Below the pieces are notes generated by a model, which did not search any database, had not been told where the DNA came from, and saw nothing but the letters and a program-made list of their open reading frames with translations. Shown here one piece after another: positions 34,067-42,468 of a stretch of 54,820 nt of DNA; the stretch's first letter is position 1; each line of letters opens with the position of its first letter. The stretch is taken from contig NZ_VDCQ01000068.1 of the NCBI RefSeq assembly GCF_006265175.1, positions 1-54,820 on the forward strand, given 5' to 3'. Source of the stretch: Paenibacillus hemerocallicola. GTDB lineage: Bacteria; Bacillota; Bacilli; Paenibacillales; NBRC-103111. Made by a program: the position numbers and the translations under genes.

Positions 34067-34630
34067 TTCATGCTCGTTTTCGCAGAGCGTCCCCGTTACA
34101 AATACCCGGCCAAGCGGATCAGGATATCCGCCCTCTCCTGCGTATATACGGGGGCGCTCGTGCATGTAACTGGAAAACATACATCTATTTGGGCTAACAC
34201 AACCGGTAAACAAGCGATAACTGGAAAACCTCCATGTAATTCCGCCGATATGAGGTATCAAGCAGGGAGTGGGGCTGAGTAACAGTAGGTTTTCCAGTAA
34301 AATTGTGATTTCCGCGAAAAAGTGCCGAAATAACTGTATGTTTTGAGGCTATTTAAAAAGTCTGCAAAGAAAGGAAGCGCCGGAGACAAGAGGTGGGGGA
34401 ATGCGCTCCACATCCGTTAAAATCGTGTTGCTTTAAGTAAAATCGTGTTGCTTTAAGATTTTTGCGGTTACAACACGATTTTAAAGTCAATCGCTTCGTT
34501 TTCCGCACATTTCCCCCAGCTCTTTTTGCAATGCGAATCTCTCTTTTTGACTTTTTTCAACAACCGGATTTTTTACAGATGCGTCCACTCGTTCCCGTCA
34601 GGCGTCATCTATATCCCCCTCTCTGTCGAT
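34067..34630. repeat. Intergenic region with two repeat families
   Basis: No gene seen. Family 1: TAACTGGAAAAC followed by (A/C)T(A/C)CAT at 34167 and 34218, inverted at 34282-34299, with a weaker copy near 34331. Family 2: a 20-bp direct repeat, described separately. Confidence 0.65.
34418..34483. repeat. 20-bp direct duplication plus inverted copy
   Basis: TAAAATCGTGTTGCTTTAAG occurs at 34418-34437 and again immediately at 34438-34457. An inverted copy of its first 13 bases (CAACACGATTTTA) lies at 34471-34483, allowing a perfect 13-bp hairpin with a 20-nt loop. Confidence 0.9.
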
Positions 34631-35554
34631 TTAGAAAAATAGTGTCGAATGTCCTCCTTTCGTCATATCGGCCAAAACGCCGTCTTTGCGCCAAAATTCG
34701 GTGTCGCCTTCCATAGCGGCCAACGTGCAGAAAATATGCTTGTCATTATCCTTATCTACAGCCGCATTCAGGATGCGAAAGCTGAGGCGGGGAGCGCCGG
34801 CGAATTGCGGAATGGACGGATTGGCAATCGCCTTCCGGCCGGTCGTTTTATGATCGAGAACCGAGTACGGGGTGTACACCGTATGGTCGGCGACGCCTTG
34901 ATAGGCGCTAAATTCGACGTCGCTCGCCGAAGGAAGGATGAGCAGCCGCTGCGAGCCTTTTTGCGTGTCGTTCTCGCCGTTGATTTCGTCGAAGAAGACG
35001 ATATTCTTGTCGATTTTGCGGTCTTCCCGGAACGGGTGGGCGTGGGCGAGCGGGATCAAATGCTTTAAATAAGGTCCCCACATGACGCCGTTTTTGCCCC
35101 CGGCAATGAGAACCGTGTCGCCGCCGGGATCGTCGCGGTCCAAGCCCAGCCCCCATTCATGGGCGAACATTTTATGGGGAGACTCCTTGTAATGCTGGAG
35201 CATCATCTCGTCGCCGCCCTGCATGCCGTCCAAGGCGGCTTTGTCCTGTTTCGTTATTTTCTGGATGACGGCTCTGCCCTCGGCTTCCTTCATGCCATCC
35301 TTGTAGTAGACGTCTTCGTCCTTTTTGACGCTATCGGGAATGGTACGCTGGATAAGCCCGGATGCGCCGGTCTGCGCGGACACCATCCGTTGGACGGCAT
35401 AGTTGCCGATCGTCCGCTGGAGGTGCTGGACGTGCAGGGCTGTCGAAGGCAAATAAGCCGGACGGGCGCTCGGAGAGGATGCATGCATAGCTTTATTTTG
35501 CGCTTCCTCGCGGGAAGGGCGGGAATGCGCCGCTTTGGCAGTGAAGTGCTTCAT
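34631..35554 (-). CDS. Putative contractile-injection-system-associated effector or toxin
   Basis: 307 residues, no signal peptide. Residues 45-57 read LQRTIGNYAVQRM, the LQRTIGNxAVxR motif found near the N-terminus of proteins linked to extracellular contractile injection systems and related toxins. The preceding Ser/Ala/Arg-rich stretch is typical too. The remaining 230 residues are unknown. HAHP (171-174) and PSASD (208-212), after WGLGLDRDD and VLIAGGKNGVMWG, resemble the H-x-H-P...S-x-x-D core of JAB/JAMM metallopeptidase-like toxins, but the spacing is longer than usual. No sheath, tube or immunity gene is adjacent. ATG follows GAGGAGG. The N-terminal motif is read directly; the effector role is inferred. 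Confidence 0.6.
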   Translation of the reverse strand: MKHFTAKAAHSRPSREEAQNKAMHASSPSARPAYLPSTALHVQHLQRTIGNYAVQRMVSAQTGASGLIQRTIPDSVKKDEDVYYKDGMKEAEGRAVIQKITKQDKAALDGMQGGDEMMLQHYKESPHKMFAHEWGLGLDRDDPGGDTVLIAGGKNGVMWGPYLKHLIPLAHAHPFREDRKIDKNIVFFDEINGENDTQKGSQRLLILPSASDVEFSAYQGVADHTVYTPYSVLDHKTTGRKAIANPSIPQFAGAPRLSFRILNAAVDKDNDKHIFCTLAAMEGDTEFWRKDGVLADMTKGGHSTLFF

Positions 35555-35777
35555 CTTCGGTCAAACCTCCTCGGACCATTTTTCCAATTCATACCTAAAA
35601 TGTAGCATGGCTCTCCGTTTCGCGCAATCCGGCTTCCCTTGACTCGATTGGAGCGGTTGTCGAGGTGCCGACGCCCTGGTTTCGCCAAGTCGCCCGGGAT
35701 TGCGGCATCGCGGCCCTCAGGCCGGTCGGAAGGACGCTCGCCGTTTTGGCCGCGACCGATACGGATTGAGCTTTCCG
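35555..35777. other. Intergenic DNA with a possible gene fragment
   Basis: On the + strand, about 35642-35769 encodes VEVPTPWFRQVARDCGIAAL within about 55 codons, with no usable start and no ribosome binding site. VPTP and CGIA recall DUF3343 proteins. Best seen as a remnant, or chance. Confidence 0.25.
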
Positions 35778-35838
35778 AAAAATAAAACGGAGAAGCCGCA
35801 TGGGCTTCTCCGCTCTTCGACCGGCCTTGCGGCCGGTT
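35778..35838. terminator. Twin hairpins ending the MBOAT operon
   Basis: CGGAGAAGCC and GGGCTTCTCCG form a hairpin whose A-rich flank (AAAAATAAAA) gives a U-run on the minus strand. A second hairpin, ACCGGCC/GGCCGGT followed by T7, faces the + strand. Together they isolate the region on both strands. Confidence 0.75.
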
Positions 35839-35842
35839 TTTT

Positions 35843-37264
35843 TCAAAACTGGAAGTAGATGAACGTGTTCTGCTCGCCGCGCAAAAACAGGATGAGCAAT
35901 GCCGCGATCCCGGTATACACGACGGCCCGTACCGGAGCCGGAAAGTATTTGTGCCACCATTCCGACAGGCCGGAGCGGTGCTTGTGCAGGAAATATTCGA
36001 CGACATGCAGTCCGAACAGCAGCACGACGATGCCCAAATAGACGTTCAAGCCGGTAAATTGGAACGCTTCCGGCCGCAGCATCCGCTTGATCAGCGACAG
36101 CGCGTCGCGCAGACCGTTGACCCGGAACAGCACCCAGGCGATACAGGTGATATGGAAGAAGACGACGATGGCGATGAACCGGTAGATGAAGCTTTTGTCC
36201 AGGAAGCCGAGGCCGAGCTTTTCCTTGATCATCATATATAGTTTATGGATCGTCGCGAGCAGGCCGTAAAACATCCCCCAGGCCACGAAAGTCCAGGAGG
36301 CGCCGTGCCATATGCCGGATATCGTCATCGCGATGAACAGGTTCGTATATTGGCGGACTTCGCCGTTGCGGGAGCCGCCGAGCGGGATGTAGATGTAATC
36401 CTTGATCCAGTTGGACAGCGTAATGTGCCAACGCCGCCAAAATTCGGTCGGATTTTGGCTCAAGTAAGGCGTGCGGAAGTTGACCGCAAGCTCCATGCCG
36501 AAAAAGTATGCGATCCCGAGCGCCATCTCGCTGTACGCCGAGAAGTCGAAAAAGATTTGAAAGGCGAACATGTAGGCGGCGACCCAGCCTTCGGCGCCGG
36601 TCAACGTCGCGGTGCGCGAAAAAAATTCGTCCACGTGGGGCGTCAAATAGTCCGCCAGCACGACCTTTTTGAAAATGCCCAGCGTAAGGAAAAATGCTCC
36701 CAGCCGGAAATTGGCGGCGCTGAACCGGATTTTGCGCAGGTTGTCGATTTGCGGCATAAATTCTTTGCCGCGCATAATCGGTCCGGCGACCAAATGGGCA
36801 TAAAAGGAAATGAACACCCAGAACCGCAGGAGCGATTGCGCAGGCTCCCACCGCTTCTTGTACACGTCGACCAAATAGGCGATCATTTGGAACGTGTAGA
36901 ACGAGATGCCGATCGGCAGCACGATTTTGAGCAGAAACGAGTTATCCGTCAGCAGCTTGATCGAGAGCCAGTTTTCCGCCGAACGGATCAGAAACGTCGT
37001 GTATTTGAAGAAGACCAGGTTAGCCACGTTGACCACGATCGAGAACCAGAGGAAGAAGCGGCTATAAGGCCCTCTCAAAGCTTTGGAGCAATAATAGGTG
37101 AAAGCCGTCATCGCCAAGAAGAGCAGCAGGTTGCCTACTCCGGCGACGACGTAGAAGATCATGTTCGCTATGGTCAAGATCGGGATTCGCCAGCGCGGGA
37201 ACGCATAGAAAAACACGAGCGAGACGATCATCAGCGCGATAAACTCGGGTGTATGAAAAAGCAT
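35843..37264 (-). CDS. MBOAT-family O-acyltransferase (AlgI/DltB-like)
   Basis: 473 residues, polytopic with about 10-12 spans. Transfers acyl groups across the membrane to extracellular polysaccharide or cell-wall polymer. Family signatures are EFWRRWHITLSNWIKDYIYIPLGG and the catalytic-histidine motif ISGIWHGASWTFVAWG. AlgI-like length. AGGAGA precedes ATG. It lies 28 bp downstream of the SGNH-like partner gene, the usual two-gene layout for polysaccharide O-acetylation. No dlt genes are nearby, so teichoic acid D-alanylation is less likely. Confidence 0.93.
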   Translation of the reverse strand: MLFHTPEFIALMIVSLVFFYAFPRWRIPILTIANMIFYVVAGVGNLLLFLAMTAFTYYCSKALRGPYSRFFLWFSIVVNVANLVFFKYTTFLIRSAENWLSIKLLTDNSFLLKIVLPIGISFYTFQMIAYLVDVYKKRWEPAQSLLRFWVFISFYAHLVAGPIMRGKEFMPQIDNLRKIRFSAANFRLGAFFLTLGIFKKVVLADYLTPHVDEFFSRTATLTGAEGWVAAYMFAFQIFFDFSAYSEMALGIAYFFGMELAVNFRTPYLSQNPTEFWRRWHITLSNWIKDYIYIPLGGSRNGEVRQYTNLFIAMTISGIWHGASWTFVAWGMFYGLLATIHKLYMMIKEKLGLGFLDKSFIYRFIAIVVFFHITCIAWVLFRVNGLRDALSLIKRMLRPEAFQFTGLNVYLGIVVLLFGLHVVEYFLHKHRSGLSEWWHKYFPAPVRAVVYTGIAALLILFLRGEQNTFIYFQF

Positions 37265-37292
37265 CGAAAGTTCTCCTATCCGATGGAAGTGT

Positions 37293-38387
37293 CTATTTCT
37301 GCAAATACGGCCACAAAATATCGGCGAGCATGGCGTTGCCTTCCGGCGTCATGTGGGTATGGTCGGAATAATAATCCCCCGGAATGACTCCTTCCAGATC
37401 GATATAGGCAACTCCTTTGGCCGCCATCATCCGGTCGATTGCCTCCAGATTCGCTTTATAGCCGGACAGCTCCACGGATTCCTTCATCAGATCGTGGTTC
37501 GTACCGCTTAAGACGACCCATGTCCGTTTCCCCTGTTGATGGGCCAGCATTTTGTTCAGGAAGTAAACGTCCCAATTGTTCTCCGACAGATCGAACGGCT
37601 TGTCCGTAAAGCTGGCGATCAGCTGCGGGTCCTGCAGCAAATCGTAGAAGTTCAGCCCGATCGATTCCTGCCACTCCTTCTTGATCGTCCAGGCGCGCGA
37701 ATCGTCCAGCGAATCGTCGGGAACAGGCTGGTTGCGTATATGTACGAGCCAGAGGCGATGCATTTGCTGGCGGAAGTAATCCTTATAGCGAATGAGCGAC
37801 AGATGGGGCAGCCAGTCTTCGTGCAACGCGCGCGTGAAATATTCGTAAGGGTTGTCCGGCGTCTCGAAGCCGGCGCTCGCAAGCTGCGGCAGCACGTGCT
37901 CGTATGCCTCGCGATCCAGCCTGCGCAATTCGTTCCCGAGCCAAAATACGGCGGGCGGGGTCGGCTCCCTGGGGATGAACGACGCGTAACGAATATTGAA
38001 CAGCAGCCTGTCGCTGGAAATGCCGAATTTGTCCAGCTTCAGCAGCATCGTGTACATATCGCCAAGCTGCATCGCCGGAAAAGCCAAATTGTAGACGGCC
38101 GGGGCTCCGGGCTTTTGCTGCAGGAAGACGTTGACCGGCTGGTCCGAATTGCCGGGACTGCCGTACAAGATCGAGTCGCCGAGGATGACGATATAATCGT
38201 CGCGTCCGCGCTTGTCGATGTCCCGCTTCAACTGCTGCAGGACGGCATCGATGTCGTGCGTGTTGCTGTTGTTCAGCATGAGCGTGTAGTCCATACGATT
38301 GCGATATACGTCGGAAAGCGAGAATGCGTAAGGAAACAAAAATTGCAGGGCGATGAAGAGAACAAGGACGTATTTGACGGATTTCAT
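37293..38387 (-). CDS. SGNH-fold protein partner of MBOAT (AlgX/DltD-like)
   Basis: 364 residues with an N-terminal signal-anchor (about 4-24). SGNH hydrolase blocks: VILGDSILYG (nucleophile Ser) near residue 73 and the C-terminal DYYSDHTHMTPEG (Asp/His pair). Such proteins accept the acyl group from the MBOAT partner outside the cell and pass it to the polymer. First gene of the two-gene operon; AAGGTG lies 12 bp before ATG. The polymer is unknown. Confidence 0.88.
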   Translation of the reverse strand: MKSVKYVLVLFIALQFLFPYAFSLSDVYRNRMDYTLMLNNSNTHDIDAVLQQLKRDIDKRGRDDYIVILGDSILYGSPGNSDQPVNVFLQQKPGAPAVYNLAFPAMQLGDMYTMLLKLDKFGISSDRLLFNIRYASFIPREPTPPAVFWLGNELRRLDREAYEHVLPQLASAGFETPDNPYEYFTRALHEDWLPHLSLIRYKDYFRQQMHRLWLVHIRNQPVPDDSLDDSRAWTIKKEWQESIGLNFYDLLQDPQLIASFTDKPFDLSENNWDVYFLNKMLAHQQGKRTWVVLSGTNHDLMKESVELSGYKANLEAIDRMMAAKGVAYIDLEGVIPGDYYSDHTHMTPEGNAMLADILWPYLQK

Positions 38388-38415
38388 CTAGTTTGGTTTC
38401 ACCTTTTTCCAAATT

Positions 38416-38429
38416 CAATAGTACTATTG
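38416..38429. promoter_or_regulatory. Perfect palindrome over the -10 of the MBOAT operon
   Basis: CAATAGTACTATTG is a perfect 14-bp palindrome overlapping the predicted -10 box of the SGNH/MBOAT promoter, the position of a repressor site. The regulator is unknown. Confidence 0.45.
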
Positions 38430-38454
38430 TGTCTGAACATTGATTAGACGTCAA
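38426..38454 (-). promoter_or_regulatory. Promoter of the SGNH/MBOAT operon
   Basis: On the minus strand: TTGACG (38454-38449), 17 bp, CACAAT (38431-38426), 38 bp before the start codon. Confidence 0.5.
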
Positions 38455-38619
38455 CTATCGTTGAAAAGTTTTGAATTACGGCGTAATTTGGCAAAAAAGG
38501 AGGGCATCCCGAAACGGCCGCGTCGAGGTTCGACACGTTTCCCGATCGAGGATCCCGATTGGCGCTTGCCGGATGCGGCAGGCGTACGGTATAATGTTTC
38601 CAATTGTTTCATATCCAAT

Positions 38620-38960
38620 GTGCGATGAAGAAGAGAAGTACGCATGTGCGAAAGCGTCAGAGAGCCGGTGGCGGGTGCGAACCGGTGCGGACGGCATGCC
38701 GAATGGACTTCCGAGCATCCGGACCGAGACGGTTCCGATTGCGGCAGCTTGAGCCGCGCGGAGCGTGTAGGCTCCGGCGGGAAACCTACCCGATATCCAT
38801 GGGCACGGTATCGACAACGCATTAGCGTGCACGCCTTTTTCGGCGCGGCAGGGTGACGTTGCTCCGTACCGCAAAAGCGAGTTTGCCGCAGGGCAAACTA
38901 ATTAAGGTGGCACCGCGGGCTTTCCGTCCTTTTGTATAGGGACGGAAGGCTCTTTTTTGT
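38620..38960 (+). ncRNA. T-box riboswitch (tryptophan specifier) upstream of trpS
   Basis: Uncharged tRNA binding controls read-through into trpS. Stem I carries AGAGAGCCGG...GGTGCGAACCGG, the conserved T-box entrance motif (38659-38684). The specifier loop reads GAA-TGG-ACTTCCGAG, with TGG (Trp) at 38704-38706. The T-box itself, AAGGTGGCACCGCGGG, is at 38904-38919. A terminator hairpin, GCTTTCCGTCC with GGGACGGAAGGC, follows and ends in T6 (38919-38956). The codon agrees with the downstream enzyme. Confidence 0.94.
38919..38957 (+). terminator. T-box-controlled terminator
   Basis: GCTTTCCGTCC/GGGACGGAAGGC stem then CTTTTTTG. Its left arm overlaps the 3' end of the T-box sequence, as needed for the terminator/antiterminator switch. 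Confidence 0.88.
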
Positions 38961-39151
38961 TTTTATTGGCGGTAGAAAGCCAAAGGAAAGCATCACTCCG
39001 GAGGAACGGGAAAGGACGTGGTCGCGAATGAGCGACGGTTGGTGGCAAACGCAAACGATAGCGGCGATACGCCGGAAAGACCACGCAAGCGGAACATTTA
39101 TCCGCAAAACACGATTCGTCAGGAGAGGCATATTCAAATGGAGGGATTTCG

Positions 39152-40213
39152 ATGACTAGTAAGAACCATATCGCGGGGCCAAGCTCCGGGCATCACCAGG
39201 AAGCATATCGGGGAACGGGACGCCGTCCCGGCCTAATATCGGGCATTCGTCCTACGGGAGAGCTGCACGTCGGCAACTATTACGGCGCGCTGAAAGGGCT
39301 CGTCGATCTGCAAGAGCGTTACGACGCACGCTACTTCATAGCGGACATTCATTCGCTCACGACTCATCCGAAGCCGGACGATTTGCGCGGCCATGTGGTC
39401 GGGACGGCCCGCAACTATTTGGCCGGAGGGCTCGACCCCGAGCGGTGCACGCTGTACGTACAGTCTTCGCTCGCCGCGGAAATATGCGAGCTGCACACCT
39501 ATTTGAGCATGGTCATGCCGCTCGGGGAGCTGATGAGGGTGCCGACGTTCAAGGAAAAGGCGAAGCGGCACCCGGACAACGTCAACTACGGGCTGGTCGG
39601 CTATCCGGTACTCATGGCGGCCGATATTTTGCTGTTCAAGGCGGAGACGGTCATGGTCGGGGACGATCAGCTCGTTCATCTGGAAATCGCGCGGACGATC
39701 GCGAGACGGTTCAATCAGCTGTACGGGAACGTTTTTCCCGAGCCTCGGCCGCTGATCGACAATGCCGCCAGAATTCCCTCGCTGTCGGGAGCGGGCAAGA
39801 TGAGCAAGTCGGACGGAGCCTCCGCTTATATCAGCCTGCAGGACGACGAGCTCGCAGTGGAGGAAAAGACGCGGAAGGCGCTGTCCGATCCTTCGCGTGT
39901 ATATCGCGAACAGCCGGGACATCCGACGGCGGAAGGCTGCAACGTGTTCCATCTGCACACGTTCTTTACCGGTGAAGCGGAGCGGGAGCAAATCGCCGAC
40001 TTATGCCTGAGCGCCCGGATCGGCTGCGTCGAATGCAAGCGGAAGCTCGCTCGGAGTCTGAGCGGCGTCGTGGAGCCGTTCCGGCAGCGGCGCGAGCGTC
40101 TGAGCGAAGCGGATACGCTGGAGCTGCTGCGGATCGGGCGGGATAAGGCGAGAGCTTCCGCCCGGCAAGTCATTGCCGAGGTACGTCAAGCGATGGGGCT
40201 GCAAATGCTGTAG
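39152..40213 (+). CDS. trpS: Tryptophanyl-tRNA synthetase
   Basis: Charges tRNA-Trp. 353 residues. Class I signatures: HIGH-equivalent LHVGNYYG and KMSKS in GAGKMSKSDGA; also GDDQLVHLEIARTIARRFN. There is an N-terminal extension of about 25 residues before RRPGLISGIRPTG. GGAGGG precedes ATG by 6 bp. Controlled by the T-box leader 190 bp upstream. Confidence 0.96.
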   Translation: MTSKNHIAGPSSGHHQEAYRGTGRRPGLISGIRPTGELHVGNYYGALKGLVDLQERYDARYFIADIHSLTTHPKPDDLRGHVVGTARNYLAGGLDPERCTLYVQSSLAAEICELHTYLSMVMPLGELMRVPTFKEKAKRHPDNVNYGLVGYPVLMAADILLFKAETVMVGDDQLVHLEIARTIARRFNQLYGNVFPEPRPLIDNAARIPSLSGAGKMSKSDGASAYISLQDDELAVEEKTRKALSDPSRVYREQPGHPTAEGCNVFHLHTFFTGEAEREQIADLCLSARIGCVECKRKLARSLSGVVEPFRQRRERLSEADTLELLRIGRDKARASARQVIAEVRQAMGLQML

Positions 40214-40230
40214 CGGATGACGGGGGCGCT

Positions 40231-40827
40231 TCATCCCCCCGCATGGAAGACGATCGTACGGATCGGCTCGTACATCGGCGTCTGTCCGAAATGACTGCGA
40301 TACAGCACGATGCGGTCGGCCGTCCACTCGTGCGGGCTATCCCCGTCGGGGCGGAATAGGCCGCCCAGCGCGTCTTTGCGGGCCGGCTCGGTACCCGAGT
40401 ACTGTCGGGCCAGCGTGACGTGAGGAGAGTATGGCCGATTCTCGGGCTCGTATCCGAGCTCGGCCAGCTCGCGCTCGACGTCGGCTTGAAGCGACTTGAG
40501 CGCGAGCTGGCTGCCGCCGAGTCCGGCCCACAGGACGCGGGGGGCTTGCGGCGCGCCGAATGTGCCCGCGCCCAGCAACTGCAACGGAAAAGGGTTGCAA
40601 CGTGCCGCGATGCGCTCCAGCTTCGTTTCGATCGCGGGCAGCGAGACGAGAGCGACTTCTCCGATAAATTTCAGCGTAATGTGCAGATCGTCGGGGTGGA
40701 CCCACTTTTTGAACGGCAGCTGCCGTTTCAGTCCGTTCACGGCCTCTCCGGCCTTGGTCTTCAGCTCGGAGGGAATCGGCACGGCGACGAAAAGCCTCGG
40801 TTGTTCGGACGTCGTCGATTGCGTCAT
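40231..40827 (-). CDS. thpR: RNA 2',3'-cyclic phosphodiesterase (2H family)
   Basis: 198 residues. The two catalytic H-x-T-x motifs are present: HITLKF and HVTLAR. N-terminal RLFVAVPIP and C-terminal VLYRSHFGQ are usual for ThpR/LigT, which opens 2',3'-cyclic phosphates on RNA ends. AAGGTGA lies about 10 bp before ATG. It converges on trpS with 17 bp between, so the two transcripts may share terminator sequence. Confidence 0.92.
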   Translation of the reverse strand: MTQSTTSEQPRLFVAVPIPSELKTKAGEAVNGLKRQLPFKKWVHPDDLHITLKFIGEVALVSLPAIETKLERIAARCNPFPLQLLGAGTFGAPQAPRVLWAGLGGSQLALKSLQADVERELAELGYEPENRPYSPHVTLARQYSGTEPARKDALGGLFRPDGDSPHEWTADRIVLYRSHFGQTPMYEPIRTIVFHAGG

Positions 40828-40948
40828 AAGACATCATCACCTTTCGAGCACTATATTACCGTTTTAGGCGGAAATCTCCAAATCGGTTTCGGCGGGCGGT
40901 CGTGAACGTGTCGGAAAGCGTTATCCGGAATCTAATTTTAGACATCTT

Positions 40949-40965
40949 TCGGACAAATTGTCCGA
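40949..40965. promoter_or_regulatory. Perfect operator-like palindrome before serC
   Basis: TCGGACAAATTGTCCGA has 8-bp arms around one central base. It ends 5 bp upstream of the serC -35 box, so it could be an activator or repressor site for serC, or act on the divergent thpR gene. Confidence 0.6.
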
Positions 40966-40970
40966 CCTTA

Positions 40971-40999
40971 TTGAACGCCATGGCGAATACTGCTATCAT
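40971..40999 (+). promoter_or_regulatory. Sigma-A promoter of serC
   Basis: TTGAAC (40971-40976), 17 bp, TATCAT (40994-40999), 37 bp before the GTG start. Confidence 0.65.
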
Positions 41000-41036
41000 A
41001 GCGATATTAAACAAACAGCAGAAGGTGTGGTAACTT

Positions 41037-42125
41037 GTGACGAAACGGGCATACAATTTTAACGCCGGACCGGCCGCGCTGCCGCTGGAAGTACTCCGGC
41101 AGGCGCAGGAGGAGTTCGTCGATTTTCAAGGAATCGGCATGTCGATCATGGAAATTTCCCATCGGAGCAAACAATACGAGCAAGTGAACGACGAAGCGCA
41201 GGCGCTGATCAAGGAACTGCTCGGCATCAAATCCGGCTACGAGGTGTTGTTTCTTCAGGGCGGAGCCAGCACGCAGTTTGCGATGATTCCGATGAACTTC
41301 CAGAAGCCGGGACAAGCGGCGGGATACGTGCTCACCGGAAGCTGGGCCGATAAAGCGATCAAGGAAGCGCAGGGCATCGGGGAAACTTATGTGGCCGCCA
41401 GCGGGCAAGCGAGCGGATTCCGCCGCATACCGGACTTGGGCGAGATCGAAGTGCGCCCGGACGCGGCTTATGTGCATATCACGTCCAACGAAACGATAGC
41501 GGGCTCCCAATACGCCGCCTACCCGGATACCGGCTCGGTTCCGCTGATCGGCGACTTGTCCAGCGATATTTTGTGCCGTCCTGTAGATGTATCGAAATTC
41601 GCGCTCATCTATGCCGGCGCCCAGAAAAATCTCGGCCCGTCGGGCGTAACGGTCTCCATCATCCGCGACGACCTGCTGCAGAACGAAGCGAAGCACCTGC
41701 CTACGATGCTCCGTTATGGAACGCATTCCAAGAGCAAATCGCTGTACAATACGCCGCCGGTCTATTCCGTCTATATTATGAATCTCGTGCTGAAGTGGAT
41801 CAAGGGCAACGGCGGGCTCGAAGCGATGGAGCGGATCAACCGCGACAAAACGAAGCTGATCTACGACGCCATCGACGGCAGCGGCGGCTTCTACCAAGGA
41901 CTCGTCGAGGCGGACAGCCGATCGCTCATGAACATTACGTTCGCGATCGGCAGCGAGGAGCTGGAGAAGAAATTCATTCAAGAATCCGAGCAGCAAGGCT
42001 TCGTCGGCTTGAAGGGCCACCGCGACGTCGGCCATATGCGGGCGTCGACCTACAATGCGGTTCCGTACGAGAGCTGCAAGGCATTGGCCGAGTTCATGAA
42101 CGATTTCAGACAGCGCAACGGGTAA
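41037..42125 (+). CDS. serC: Phosphoserine aminotransferase
   Basis: PLP enzyme of serine (and pyridoxal phosphate) biosynthesis converting 3-phosphohydroxypyruvate to phosphoserine. 362 residues, the usual length. GTG start behind AGAAGG. N-terminus YNFNAGPAALPLEVL and QGGASTQFAMIPMNF are SerC signatures; the PLP lysine lies in YAGAQKNLGPSG. RASTYNA and the closing VAYR-like region (NAVPYESCKALAEFM) complete the fold. Single gene with promoter and terminator; no serA or serB nearby. Confidence 0.96.
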   Translation: MTKRAYNFNAGPAALPLEVLRQAQEEFVDFQGIGMSIMEISHRSKQYEQVNDEAQALIKELLGIKSGYEVLFLQGGASTQFAMIPMNFQKPGQAAGYVLTGSWADKAIKEAQGIGETYVAASGQASGFRRIPDLGEIEVRPDAAYVHITSNETIAGSQYAAYPDTGSVPLIGDLSSDILCRPVDVSKFALIYAGAQKNLGPSGVTVSIIRDDLLQNEAKHLPTMLRYGTHSKSKSLYNTPPVYSVYIMNLVLKWIKGNGGLEAMERINRDKTKLIYDAIDGSGGFYQGLVEADSRSLMNITFAIGSEELEKKFIQESEQQGFVGLKGHRDVGHMRASTYNAVPYESCKALAEFMNDFRQRNG

Positions 42126-42131
42126 CAGGAA

Positions 42132-42176
42132 AGGACGGGAGTATCCCTTTTATCGGGCGACTCCCGTCCTTTTTTC
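42132..42176 (+). terminator. Terminator after serC
   Basis: GGACGGGAG pairs perfectly with CTCCCGTCC around a 19-nt loop, followed by T6. Confidence 0.85.
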
Positions 42177-42214
42177 GAACGATAAGGAAGGTGTATGGCG
42201 GGTCCGGCCAGGAT

Positions 42215-42401
42215 CTGCCTGCAAATGTGCATCTTGTTTGGCTTCAATTCGACCGAATGGCTCTGTTGCCTGCAAATGTGCAGGCAGATTGCGCTATAAC
42301 TCGCTAAAAACGGCTAGTTTGGGAAAGTTACCTGCACTTTTGCAGGCAGATAGCCGGATTTGGCCTTCTTGGACCGAATCTGCCTGCACTTTTGCAGGTA
42401 A
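42215..42401. repeat. Four palindromic intergenic repeats (CTGCCTGCA...TGCAGGCAG type)
   Basis: Copies at 42215-42232, 42266-42288, 42328-42350 and 42380-42401 share the core CCTGCA-NNTN-TGCAGG. The inner four bases are AATG in the first two and CTTT in the last two. Spacing is 50-60 bp. They fill most of the 343-bp gap between serC and the AraC gene, where no coding sequence was seen. Confidence 0.8.
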
Positions 42402-42468
42402 GCCGGAGGGGGCCGCCGGTTCCGTGATTTTCATTGGCCGCCGGGAGCCGATTTGGTGAAATGGAGCA

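Noticed and set aside
35642-35769. DUF3343-like small gene
   Set aside because: VPTP and CGIA motifs are suggestive, but there is no start codon, no ribosome binding site and an in-frame stop upstream; too short to decide.
41573-42307. Second protein overlapping serC in another frame
   Set aside because: Arginine-rich out-of-frame reading with no start signals; serC itself is complete.
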